Assembly: GCA_964600845.1 (NCBI GenBank)
Contig: CAZRJW010000012.1
Coordinates: 1 to 31,923 of the forward strand
DNA: 31,923 nucleotides
Direction: 5' to 3'
Source of the DNA: JAGOTP01 sp964600845
GTDB lineage: Bacteria; Patescibacteriota; Patescibacteriia; 2-12-FULL-60-25
The translations under genes were made by a program, and so were the position numbers. Positions 22,363 through 30,409 of the stretch are shown here, piece by piece; the first letter of the stretch is position 1, and the number at the start of each line of letters is the position of its first letter. The notes under the pieces are model-generated. The model was not told where the DNA came from. It searched no databases and saw nothing but the letters and a program-made list of their open reading frames with translations.

Positions 22363-25300
22363 TATTTTGCCACTGCACCAGCCCGTTTCAGCTCGAACCG
22401 ATGATCAATATACGTGTCGGCCGCCTTCGTGAGGTCCAAGTCCGCCGAGAGGTAGCGTTCGTAGCCGGGTTTTTCGGCGGTCAGATAGTAATGGCCCTTC
22501 GCGGCGAAGAAGCCATACGTTCCATCCTTACTCGTGATCTGCGTCTCGAGCAGTTTATTGAATTTCTTATCAAAGACGCGGACCACTGTTTTTTCAAGTG
22601 GTTTCTTCCCTTCTGCATCGTACACAATTCCCCAACGCTTCGGCGCAGGTGGCACTGCCAAACGGCGGAATAGGGCGTAGCTCGCGACCTGAAGCAGGGC
22701 AAACCCAGCCATAAAGACCGTCGGGCTAATCACGACTGCCGCAAAGCCCACAAAGATCCCACCCATTCCAAGGAGAGACTGTGCCTTACGCCAGTAACGC
22801 TTGCGAAGAATCGCCTTCGGCGTCTCTTCCTTTACGCGCGGATCGACCGGAATGTTCGGCGAAATCGTCACGGGTCCCGTCACCTTAATCTCTTCTCCAT
22901 GATACAAGTCGGCAAAATCGACATCCAACCGTTCATCTTTCAAGTACGTAGTTGGAAATTGATAGCCTGGTTTTTGGATTTGAATGGTATAGGAACCCGC
23001 TGGAACAAAGAAGGAGAAGCGTCCTTGCGCATCCGTGATCCGTGTCTGAAGCGCAAAGGCCGTACCCGCCTTCATCAAGCGGACAATCGCCAACTCAATC
23101 GGCTGCTTGGATAACGCGTTATACACCACCCCCCACGACTGACGCTTGCGACGACGAATCAATAAGAGCGGCTGGGTGAACAAGAAGCGAAGATAGTTCA
23201 ACAAATTGAAGCCGGTCACGGCAGCGGTCGTAGTTCCAACTGTCGCAACAACTACCGCTGGCGCGACGACGGTCTGAGTAACCTGCTGAACTTCTGGACT
23301 GCGGACCGTCTCTAATCCGATCTGAGCAACAAACGCGACCTCTGAACCAAGCGAGTTTAAATTCTCTAGGAGGGAGGCGTTTGGATCGACCAGCTCGGAC
23401 CACGAACGAATCGTACGACGAAGCTGAATATCCTGTACCAGAATCCCTGTCTCTACGGAAACGTCCCGTTCATAGGTACGGAACCCCTCTCGTAAAACAC
23501 GTAATCGATAGCGGCCATTGGGGATGATCTCCGCATACCGACCACGTTCATCTGCTTGAATTCGCGCGATCGTGGCACCCGACCCAGGCACGATCACCTC
23601 AATAACCGCTGCCGAAACAGGAACAGCGCGCGCCTGCTCGCTAATATCAACGACTCGGGCTAAGGACTGAATACGAAATGGGAAACGGCCTGACCACGCC
23701 TGGCCATCCGTTGCAATCGCCTGGATCTGCACGAACTGCGTCTCACCCGCCGCCGCGTCAAAGGTAAAATCTGAAACGTAGGCGCCCTGTGCTTCACGGT
23801 AAGCAAACTGATAAATAGAACCATTACTCGCCAAAATCTGTGCCTGACGAAGCGACGCTGTCACTCCCGCAATCGGCAACCGAATCTGCACCGCGCGTCC
23901 GGCAAGCGCTGAGCGCACTCCGGACCGATCAGGCGTCGCTGGCACCGTACTCGACAAGAAAAATTCTGGGCTAAGCTCAAATATCGACTCAGCCCCCTCA
24001 GGTGAGAGTGGTGAGGTAGATGTCGGCGTGCTCGTAGACATCCCTGATTCAACGACGATAGCTCCAGTCGTCGTAGTCGCTCCGCTTCCGCCATCACTGC
24101 CCCCATTTGATGTTCCCGCGTCTGGTGAAAGTGGACGCAAAATCGGTGGCAACACAACTTCGACCTCAACGTCCGATCCGCCACCGACTGGGCGCGGCAC
24201 CGGTCTCACCACGTTATTCTCACTCGTCACTTCAGGCTCTCTATCTACTTCCGGCTCTGGAACAGGCACAATTAAACCCACGGGAATCACGACAGAGGTA
24301 ACGGATCCACTCGAACGATTTCCAGAAAGATCTTGTGCAACGGCTCGATACATCACCGTTGTTGCTCCCGCCGGCGGAATATCTGTACACTGCTCCTCGA
24401 CCGTGGCGCAGACAAAGGTTTCACCACCCGCTAAATCACCCGCATAGCGCGTGATGATCACGTTCTTCAAGTCCGTTTCAGAGGGGTTCGTCCAACGGAG
24501 CTCAACCGCTCCCAAGGCAGCGGCATACGTCCCACGAAAGTTTAGAACATTTGAAGGAGGTGTCGCGTCATTCAGCGTCAGGAAACCTGGACCATCTACT
24601 ATCAGTTCTTCCCCTATCGACGTTGTTGCAACCACCTGAAAAGGATAGAACGTTGCAGGCGTAAGACCTATCACGGTCACTACGTGGTTCCTCCCTAACG
24701 TCGTATCGGGAGCAGATCTTCTGCTTAAAGCACTTCCATAGCGAATCTCCCCAGAGGTATCCACGCTCGTACTCCAACGGATGACCGCCTTCTGATCATC
24801 AACATACAAAACCTCAATGTCCGAAATCGTCAGCTCCGATACGAGAAGAGCGGATCTCGTTCTGAACGAGAGGTTTGAAAAAGTACTCCTATTTCCACTC
24901 GCATCCTTCGCACTCACACGAAGGTGATAATTTGTGTCCGGCGAGAGGGCTTCCAATAGAAATTCATGGCTCGTGCGGCGCTCTGCCCGCGTTCGTGACC
25001 CAAGTGTGTAACTCCCGGCAGCACTTCCATATTCAAGAGATGCATCCGCCGCTTCATCTGTCGTCCATCGAATCATCGCGCTCGAGGTTGTGATTGATTC
25101 CGCTCGCAAAGCGCTCACAACTGGCGCTGTTCCGTCATAAACAGGGGGACCTAAGTCTGGCCCCGAGCCACCTCCGCCCCCTCCACCACCTCCGCCGCCG
25201 CCACCCGTCGCAGGCACTGTCGCCGATACACTGAGTCCGCTTGTGTCGCTAATCACCGCATACCCGCTCCCTGAGTCACCTAATGGACCGCCGACATACA

Positions 25301-25787
25301 CACGATAGATACCTGCCGTTGAAGGAGTCCCTACGGTATCCACCCCTCCGGCCCACGAGCCAATTCGTAAAACCATTCGGCTACCCGGAGGTACCGTTCC
25401 AGGCAGTGCATTCGTTGGTGGCGTGATAACCAGTGTATTTTCTAACAGTGGGTCCATCTCTGCCGACCAGACCCCTATCCCCGCCGCACCTGCAAGCGTC
25501 GTTGAATTCTCCAACCCGGTTACTGGACCATAGGTCAACGCAACGTCAGAAAAATCAATCGTAGACAGATCGAACCCTGAAGCAAATTGAACATGAATGG
25601 CTTCGGTAAGTATGCTCACTCCGCCTGGGGTAGTGAAAGCAATCGCTACATCCGTCGAGGTCGAGACCGTTTGGCGCGTCAGTGTCACCGAAAGACTCTC
25701 GAGCGGAGCCGCCTGTACTGAACCAATATAAAATGCACCCAGAACGAGCCCTAGAGCGAGTGAGAGAAAAGAACGCCAACGGAACAT
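22362..25787 (-). CDS. Multidomain cell-surface protein: FN3-like and carboxypeptidase-regulatory-like domains
   Basis: 1141 aa. Signal peptide 1-26 (VQA cut). Cohesin-like beta domain about 30-190, then 13 consecutive glycines (195-207). Three fibronectin-III-like domains follow at about 219-310, 315-405 and 408-500, each with a core of the SAMIRWTTDE / TNYHLRVSAKD kind. A long Pro/Glu/Ser/Thr linker lies at 505-600. Carboxypeptidase-regulatory-like (peptidase-associated) folds are at about 720-795, 885-945 and 1050-1120 (PAGSYTIQIQKPGY, AKGHYYLTAEKPGY). Hydrophobic stretches at about 838-865 and 1005-1042 can cross the membrane. Likely a surface scaffold or adhesin. It is third in a tight operon, 3 bases after the previous stop. 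Which part faces the cytoplasm is uncertain. Confidence 0.83.
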   Translation of the reverse strand: MFRWRSFLSLALGLVLGAFYIGSVQAAPLESLSVTLTRQTVSTSTDVAIAFTTPGGVSILTEAIHVQFASGFDLSTIDFSDVALTYGPVTGLENSTTLAGAAGIGVWSAEMDPLLENTLVITPPTNALPGTVPPGSRMVLRIGSWAGGVDTVGTPSTAGIYRVYVGGPLGDSGSGYAVISDTSGLSVSATVPATGGGGGGGGGGGGGSGPDLGPPVYDGTAPVVSALRAESITTSSAMIRWTTDEAADASLEYGSAAGSYTLGSRTRAERRTSHEFLLEALSPDTNYHLRVSAKDASGNRSTFSNLSFRTRSALLVSELTISDIEVLYVDDQKAVIRWSTSVDTSGEIRYGSALSRRSAPDTTLGRNHVVTVIGLTPATFYPFQVVATTSIGEELIVDGPGFLTLNDATPPSNVLNFRGTYAAALGAVELRWTNPSETDLKNVIITRYAGDLAGGETFVCATVEEQCTDIPPAGATTVMYRAVAQDLSGNRSSGSVTSVVIPVGLIVPVPEPEVDREPEVTSENNVVRPVPRPVGGGSDVEVEVVLPPILRPLSPDAGTSNGGSDGGSGATTTTGAIVVESGMSTSTPTSTSPLSPEGAESIFELSPEFFLSSTVPATPDRSGVRSALAGRAVQIRLPIAGVTASLRQAQILASNGSIYQFAYREAQGAYVSDFTFDAAAGETQFVQIQAIATDGQAWSGRFPFRIQSLARVVDISEQARAVPVSAAVIEVIVPGSGATIARIQADERGRYAEIIPNGRYRLRVLREGFRTYERDVSVETGILVQDIQLRRTIRSWSELVDPNASLLENLNSLGSEVAFVAQIGLETVRSPEVQQVTQTVVAPAVVVATVGTTTAAVTGFNLLNYLRFLFTQPLLLIRRRKRQSWGVVYNALSKQPIELAIVRLMKAGTAFALQTRITDAQGRFSFFVPAGSYTIQIQKPGYQFPTTYLKDERLDVDFADLYHGEEIKVTGPVTISPNIPVDPRVKEETPKAILRKRYWRKAQSLLGMGGIFVGFAAVVISPTVFMAGFALLQVASYALFRRLAVPPAPKRWGIVYDAEGKKPLEKTVVRVFDKKFNKLLETQITSKDGTYGFFAAKGHYYLTAEKPGYERYLSADLDLTKAADTYIDHRFELKRAGAVAK

Positions 25788-25790
25788 AGT

Positions 25791-26747
25791 TTATGGACGC
25801 TGCGTTTGCAGCGCTTTTATCAAATAACTTCGATAGGCCCTGAATGAGAATACGAGCAACAGCAAAACGAGTGCGCCAGACCCAAAGAGATACCAAGGGA
25901 GAACGACGATTCGCAGCGGCTCCATCTGAGACAGCCCCTCTACACCTTCCAGCGTGAGTTCATATCGACCCACCCCAAAGGCGACGAGCTCATTTTTTAA
26001 CCGTCCAAACCAACCAGGCGATGCCTCTGACCCGAAAGAGACCTCAAACACACGTTCGCTCGACGGCAAGATACGAGCGTTCAGCGGATTCAGCGGCATT
26101 CGACTCACAACACCCCCAAACATATTTCGCACGACCAGCTCTCCTCTTGGAGTGGTATGCGTACGTCCAACATTCTTGAGCGTAAGCTGAGCCGTCCCAC
26201 TCAACGAGGAGTGCGTTCCGGCTTCAAGCAAACGCCAATCTGAAACCGCGAGCTCTGCCTGAGTAGCGTCGCCAACGGTAAGGAGGATGAGTGCTCCTAT
26301 CTTTGACCGCAAACCGACCGCTCCGACCGCGACTTCAGTCAGCGGGCGTCCTGAGAAAAAAATCGCTTCATACGCCCCTCCGGTGGGAGCCTCTGCAGGA
26401 ACTCGAATTTGAATCGTTACGTTCTGCTTCTCTCCTGGCTGCAACCCTCCTGGAATCGCGCCTACAAACGTCCAGCTTGGCAGCCCACTCGTATCTTCGG
26501 GCGAAAGAAATTGCTGTTGGCCACCCGTTCCGAGTGGAAGAAATTTTTGAATCGTCGACTCAATACGCACGGGCTCCGATTCGTCGTTCGTTAAACTCAC
26601 AACAACCGTCTTCGTCTCACCTGGGTTCGCCTGTACTTCCAAAATAGAAGGCGCCAAAGACAGCGCTTGGACCGATGAAACCCATCCGAAGCCTAGACCC
26701 AGGGCCAGGATCGCACCCGTGAACAAGCGAGAGAGCGAGCGGTTCAT
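25791..26747 (-). CDS. Exported DUF916-like beta-sandwich protein with C-terminal membrane anchor
   Basis: 318 aa. Signal peptide 1-28 (VQA cut), then SLAPSILEVQANPGETKTVVVSLTNDE, the opening typical of DUF916/WxL-interacting-protein beta-sandwiches. Two Ig-like domains occupy about 30-130 and 155-270. A single membrane span (about 281-301) and a short basic tail (FRAYRSYLIKALQTQRP) follow. WxL-interacting proteins of Gram-positive bacteria hold surface proteins near the wall; a similar role for the neighbouring exported proteins is inferred. It starts 1 base after the preceding stop and ends 3 bases before the next start, so it is clearly in one operon with both. Confidence 0.78.
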   Translation of the reverse strand: MNRSLSRLFTGAILALGLGFGWVSSVQALSLAPSILEVQANPGETKTVVVSLTNDESEPVRIESTIQKFLPLGTGGQQQFLSPEDTSGLPSWTFVGAIPGGLQPGEKQNVTIQIRVPAEAPTGGAYEAIFFSGRPLTEVAVGAVGLRSKIGALILLTVGDATQAELAVSDWRLLEAGTHSSLSGTAQLTLKNVGRTHTTPRGELVVRNMFGGVVSRMPLNPLNARILPSSERVFEVSFGSEASPGWFGRLKNELVAFGVGRYELTLEGVEGLSQMEPLRIVVLPWYLFGSGALVLLLLVFSFRAYRSYLIKALQTQRP

Positions 26748-26748
26748 A

Positions 26749-27672
26749 TTAAAAATTCGATGTCAGAGTGAAGTAAACCGTTTGCCCGTATGTACCCGGT
26801 AACGTAGAAGATGTCGCTCCCAACTTAAAGAGGAGCAAAAACAGATCCTCGTCCGTGGTCGCGACGTTATTTTCAGCAATCGCTCGTTGTGTCGTTGTGA
26901 CGGCTAAATCCGTCCCCGGAGAAACCGCTCGCACTCCAATCGATTCCGCCCCATACTCCTCAGCGCTACTTGAAACGGTTCCATCAGACACATCACTCAG
27001 TACAGCCCCACCCGCTGTCCGCAGTGCCCCATCCGCCTGAATATAGACCGTGTGTCCGCTACTCGCAGAAGAAAACACCGCCCCACCTACAACAGCTGTG
27101 TGCTCTGATCCAACCGTAATAGCACCAAAAGGGACTCCATTCGAGCTCAGCCTGTAAACAAAATCGTTTCCTCCAGCCGCAATGGGTGACATGAGAGCCG
27201 CATCACCTTCCCAGCGATCGACCGTCAGAATATTGGCCGCAATTCCAATCACTCGACCCATTGCAATCAATGAGTCATACCCCTGATTTTCAACAACCGC
27301 GACATAGTCACCAATCGAAAAACCCGCATCAGAATCTACTTCCACATGTTTAGGCCCCGCGGCGCCGAGGAGTGAATAGGCGGAAATCGGTGATGCGGCC
27401 TGTCCACCGACAACAAATGAGAGAGTTACGCCTTCCTCCATCCCTGCCTGATACCCCGCGTGGAGCGAGTAGTTTGCGCTTGCAGACAGTCCAGTGGCTG
27501 GCTGGCCGATCGTGTCATTTAGCTGATAGTTGGCACTAACCCCCAACTCATTACCTCCGGAATTTACCGTATCCCAAGGAATGGAGTAATTCGTACTGGT
27601 CATGGCTTGCACACGCCACATCCCAAGAACAAGGCAACAAAGTGCTAAACTCAGAGCAAAAAAGAACTTCAT
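26749..27672 (-). CDS. Exported beta-rich protein of unknown function
   Basis: 307 aa from the ATG at 27672; the frame is open upstream to 27747 but that part overlaps the promoter. Signal peptide 1-23 (RVQA cut). The mature N-terminus has NYSIPWDTVNSGG...NYQLNDTIGQPATG..NYSLHAGYQAG, a repeat pattern seen in many secreted proteins of CPR and other candidate phyla as far as I recall. Most of the rest is Gly/Ala/Ser/Thr/Val-rich beta structure ending in GQTVYFTLTSNF. No enzyme motif seen. It is the first gene of the three-gene surface operon. The -10 TATACT lies 6 bases before the ATG, so the operon mRNA is leaderless. Confidence 0.8.
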   Translation of the reverse strand: MKFFFALSLALCCLVLGMWRVQAMTSTNYSIPWDTVNSGGNELGVSANYQLNDTIGQPATGLSASANYSLHAGYQAGMEEGVTLSFVVGGQAASPISAYSLLGAAGPKHVEVDSDAGFSIGDYVAVVENQGYDSLIAMGRVIGIAANILTVDRWEGDAALMSPIAAGGNDFVYRLSSNGVPFGAITVGSEHTAVVGGAVFSSASSGHTVYIQADGALRTAGGAVLSDVSDGTVSSSAEEYGAESIGVRAVSPGTDLAVTTTQRAIAENNVATTDEDLFLLLFKLGATSSTLPGTYGQTVYFTLTSNF

Positions 27673-27678
27673 AGCTAC

Positions 27679-27684
27679 AGTATA
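27679..27684 (-). promoter_or_regulatory. -10 box of the surface-protein operon
   Basis: TATACT (27684 to 27679), with 6 bases between it and the ATG at 27672, which predicts transcription starting at the start codon. The -35 (GCGACG at 17 bp) is weak. Confidence 0.6.
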
Positions 27685-28031
27685 CTGGTTTTTTTCGCCT
27701 CCGTCGCATGACGCTTCCAACAAGTAAATTTCTTCTCCTTTTCTCAAAAATAGTTACACATTTTATCCACAATGGGCTCTTTTACTTAGTTTTAGCCATT
27801 GTTTAAGTGTCGTCAAATATTTAAAGTACATATGTTGATAATCTGTGCATAACTTGTATATATTACGAATTACATTGTGTATCACTAGTAAATATAGGAA
27901 AAAACACATATCCAAATGTGGATAAAAAATGCAGTTACACACAACAATGAATAAGTCGCTCTAGATTCTCTCTTTTACACCTGGATTATCACTATAGTAG
28001 GGATCATCATACCGATTAGACCCCCTGTGAG

Positions 28032-28047
28032 CGTTTCACGTGAAACA
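28032..28047. other. parS site 1
   Basis: CGTTTCACGTGAAACA, 14-bp perfect palindrome GTTTCACGTGAAAC; one base off the TGTTTCACGTGAAACA form of the ParB-binding consensus. Confidence 0.85.
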
Positions 28048-28152
28048 TCAGTGGCCAAAACCTCACTTTTTAAGCTCAAATCTCTATGTAGTTATCCGAA
28101 CCACCATTCAGCTTTTTATCTCCTTCCACTTCAGCTCACCGCCATCATCGCG

Positions 28153-28209
<57 letters not shown>

Positions 28210-28310
28210 TGGCTACTCATGACAATCGACACAGTTGCCGTCTAAATTCGAGAAGCGCACAAGAGAGTCGATAGACCTCCAAACTCTCACTGCACCGCCG
28301 GAATGAGTAC

Positions 28311-28326
28311 TGTTCCACGTGAAACA
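28311..28326. other. parS site 2, exact consensus
   Basis: TGTTCCACGTGAAACA, identical to the Bacillus subtilis parS consensus. ParB binds here and loads SMC for chromosome segregation. A perfect DnaA box lies 26 bases downstream. Confidence 0.93.
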
Positions 28327-28439
28327 TTTCATTCATTTTTAAAAACACCACTTATCCACAAACCCTGTTGATAATCAAAAAGCGATGGGCCAGCATCCAC
28401 CCGCCCCAGGTAGCGATGACTCATACACATCCACTTGAT

Positions 28440-28690
28440 TCACTCCTAGAGGAGTAGCCAACCCGTCGGAGACGGCAGAGCAGTATCAACAGTCTCCGGA
28501 ACTGTCTTGGGTAGATAGCGCGCTCACGTTTAGCGAACTTCATCAGTTCTTCAGTACATATACGGAGTGGGGCGACAATATATCCCGTCGCCATTCATTT
28601 CATCCGCACAGAGAGTTCGCCCCAACATACATTCACCATAGGGCTCACAGCCCTATACTAAAAGCACCCCGTCTTTTCGGGGTGCTTTTA
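28440..28690 (+). ncRNA. Possible structured RNA ending in a terminator
   Basis: ACTCCT/AGGAGT hairpin (28442-28455). CCGTC/GACGG (28463-28475) competes with CGGAGAC/GTCTCCG (28467-28473 with 28492-28498). GGCGAC/GTCGCC (28571-28592) competes with TGGGGCGA/TCGCCCCA (28568-28575 with 28617-28624). ATAGGGCT/AGCCCTAT (28638-28656) stands just before the terminator. No open frame of note, no match to tmRNA, RNase P or SRP RNA marks. The 5' end and strand are uncertain. Confidence 0.3.
28660..28689. terminator. Strong bidirectional terminator
   Basis: 12-bp stem AAAAGCACCCCG / CGGGGTGCTTTT with 6-base loop. On the minus strand it ends the tRNA-Arg/tRNA-Ala transcript; on the plus strand it would end any RNA from the origin region. 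Confidence 0.92.
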
Positions 28691-28731
28691 TATAGTCAGG
28701 CGGGGATCAGCTATGCGCTGATACCACTTGA

Positions 28732-28807
28732 TGGTGGACCGAAGGGGAGTCGAACCCCTGACCTCTGCAATGCGAATGCAGCGCTCTACCAACTGAGCTA
28801 TCGGCCC
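28732..28807 (-). tRNA. tRNA-Ala (anticodon CGC)
   Basis: 76 nt with encoded CCA. Acceptor GGGCCGA pairs with UCGGUCC, again with G3-U70. Anticodon stem CUGCA/UGCAG with loop UUCGCAU gives CGC. It lies downstream of tRNA-Arg on the same strand, probably in one transcript. Confidence 0.96.
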
Positions 28808-28812
28808 GTAAT

Positions 28813-28828
28813 TGTTTCACGTGACACA
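28813..28828. other. parS site 3
   Basis: TGTTTCACGTGACACA, one base off the consensus (A to C in the right arm). It lies in the 57-base spacer between two tRNA genes. Confidence 0.75.
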
Positions 28829-28864
28829 ATCTACACATTCTACTAACAATAACAGTGGTTCTTA

Positions 28865-28939
28865 TGGTGTTCCCAAGAGGATTCGAACCTCTGTATAGGG
28901 CTTAGGACGCCCTCGTTCTTCCCATTGAACTATGGGAAC
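28865..28939 (-). tRNA. tRNA-Arg (anticodon CCU)
   Basis: 75 nt with encoded CCA. Acceptor GUUCCCA/UGGGAAC, D stem GUUC/GAAC, anticodon stem AGGGC/GCCCU with loop GUCCUAA (anticodon CCU, codon AGG), T stem AGAGG/CCUCU with loop UUCGAAU. Confidence 0.95.
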
Positions 28940-29028
28940 ATGTGTCGTAAAATCTTTAGCTTATCACCTCTAGCACGCTGCAAGAGTAGAAGAGCTGAGA
29001 AAGGCTGTCAAACCAGCTTCACGGGGAT

Positions 29029-29226
29029 CTAAAATTCCCGTTCTTCATGGTCACCTGTACCCCTATACATCATGTGTCGTACAATGTACCTACGGGCCTC
29101 TTTTCTAAATTCTGTCTCCGCACCCTGCCTACAATTCAACAATCCCTCTTCAAGAAGAACGGGGAGACGAAGAAGAGTATACCATATATTGACTGACTCA
29201 CTGAATTTGGGTATCCTTCGCGACAT
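29029..29226 (-). CDS. Doubtful 65-aa ORF divergent from rpsT
   Basis: Basic and hydrophilic (FRKEARRYIVRHMMYRG near the C-terminus), starting at an ATG 7 bases from the rpsT start codon on the other strand. The only ribosome-site-like bases (AGGA) are 2 bases from the ATG. It crosses the rpsT promoter. No family recognised. It may be chance; listed because the 28940-29232 stretch otherwise holds only the rpsT promoter. Confidence 0.2.
   Translation of the reverse strand: MSRRIPKFSESVNIWYTLLRLPVLLEEGLLNCRQGAETEFRKEARRYIVRHMMYRGTGDHEEREF
29189..29217 (+). promoter_or_regulatory. rpsT promoter
   Basis: TTGACT (29189-29194), 17-bp spacer, TATCCT (29212-29217). It predicts a start near 29224 and a 9-base leader. 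Confidence 0.65.
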
Positions 29227-29232
29227 CTTCCT

Positions 29233-29493
29233 ATGCCAATCAAGCAAGCCGCCATCAAAGATCTTCGCAAGAACCACAAGCGTGCAGCTAAGAACCTTCG
29301 CATGAAGGTTCACATGAAGCACTTGACCCGTTCACTCACCGACTTGGTGAAAGAAGGCAAAGCAGCCGAAGCGAAAGAAACGCTTGGGAAGCTTCAGCAA
29401 ATCCTCACAAAAGCTGCAAAAACACACATTTTGCACACGAACAATGCGAAGCGTAAGATCGCAAGCGCGTTTAAACTAGTGAACAAGAAATAA
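29233..29493 (+). CDS. rpsT: 30S ribosomal protein S20
   Basis: 86 aa, the usual S20 length. Basic three-helix-bundle protein with the family pattern at the N-terminus (MPIKQAAIKDLRKNHKRAAKNLRMK) and LHTNNAKRKIASAFKLVNKK at the C-terminus (NxAxRKKSRLxK in E. coli-type S20). It binds 16S rRNA at the bottom of the 30S body and helps its assembly. It has its own promoter and terminator, so it is monocistronic, as in many bacteria. It is the first recognisable gene to the right of the candidate origin and points away from it. Confidence 0.95.
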   Translation: MPIKQAAIKDLRKNHKRAAKNLRMKVHMKHLTRSLTDLVKEGKAAEAKETLGKLQQILTKAAKTHILHTNNAKRKIASAFKLVNKK

Positions 29494-29499
29494 TCGTTC

Positions 29500-29532
29500 A
29501 AATAAACCCCCGAATAAATCGGGGGTTTATTT
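29500..29532. terminator. rpsT terminator, bidirectional
   Basis: 13-bp stem AAATAAACCCCCG / CGGGGGTTTATTT with 7-base loop, followed by GTTTTCTC. It also lies 20 bases after the holA stop on the other strand. Confidence 0.92.
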
Positions 29533-29552
29533 GTTTTCTCGTTTGACCAGAA

Positions 29553-30407
29553 TCAAAACAGGGCTGAAAGCTCATCCTCGCGTAGATACCCCTGACGCTG
29601 CAGCATCACAGCCTCAAGAAGACGCGCGAACTGTTCTTCTGAATCCTGAGTACGAATTCCTTTTAGTTTTCGTGCAACAAAAGAGGGGACCCCGTTCTCA
29701 TTTCCGGATTTCACTCGTTGATAGGCGCGTAGTTGCGATATGAATGGATAGAGCAGCGTATCCGGCCCCATACGCTCGACGGCCGCTCGCCATTCTGGAT
29801 CTTGTTTCACATACGCATCCGCCCAATCAAACAAACTTCGCTCTGTTTGCGCGTTACCAGAGGAAGAAGCCTCATCTAAACTCGCGCCTGAGGCCGTCTG
29901 GAGGACGTACAGAGCTGCCTGCCATGAATCACCTTCCGAGAGCTCTATAATACGTTTTATTTGAGCATCCGTGAGCGTACAGCCTACGAGCAGCGCTCGT
30001 TCACGGATCCATTTATCGAAAGCATGCGTATCGAGACGACCAAAATCATATCGAATCCATTTAGGGAGCGTTGAAATACTCTTAAGCGTCGCATCTGCCG
30101 GAACATCGCTCTCGACCGTCACAACGATAACGTTTTCCGGATCGACAGACAGTGCTTTTTCAAGCGCAGCAACTCGCCCCTTTGGACAGTTCTTCAGCAG
30201 ATCGCGCACGCGCAAGAAGCGACGTGGCGTAAATAAACTCACCGTGTTCACGCGTTCAACCACTTCGTCGATCAACTCCGTTCCGTCCTGATGGAGCTGT
30301 TCGATACTTGATCCTTCTTGATCGTATTTTTGACGAAACGCAGCCTCAAGCTCACGCGCTTTTTCAAGCGCACGATAGATATCCGGACCAATGCAGGCGA
30401 TCAACAT
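29553..30407 (-). CDS. holA: DNA polymerase III delta subunit-like protein (clamp loader)
   Basis: 284 aa. The N-terminal alpha/beta domain starts MLIACIGPDIYRALEKARELEAAFRQKY, without a strict Walker A, as is normal for delta. VVVTVESDVPADATLKSISTLPKWIRYDFGRLDTHAFDKWIRERALLVG (about 92-140) matches the HolA layout that leads into the lid helices. The C-terminal collar helices end with YPFISQLRAYQRVKSG...LLEAVMLQRQG. Delta opens the sliding clamp ring in the clamp-loader complex. It starts 2 bases after the polA stop, so polA and holA are co-transcribed. HolA proteins diverge strongly; the call rests on overall layout and this replication context. Confidence 0.75.
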   Translation of the reverse strand: MLIACIGPDIYRALEKARELEAAFRQKYDQEGSSIEQLHQDGTELIDEVVERVNTVSLFTPRRFLRVRDLLKNCPKGRVAALEKALSVDPENVIVVTVESDVPADATLKSISTLPKWIRYDFGRLDTHAFDKWIRERALLVGCTLTDAQIKRIIELSEGDSWQAALYVLQTASGASLDEASSSGNAQTERSLFDWADAYVKQDPEWRAAVERMGPDTLLYPFISQLRAYQRVKSGNENGVPSFVARKLKGIRTQDSEEQFARLLEAVMLQRQGYLREDELSALF

Positions 30408-30409
30408 AC

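Noticed and set aside
28440..28690. tmRNA, RNase P RNA or SRP RNA
   Set aside because: None of the conserved core sequences of these RNAs could be found on either strand.
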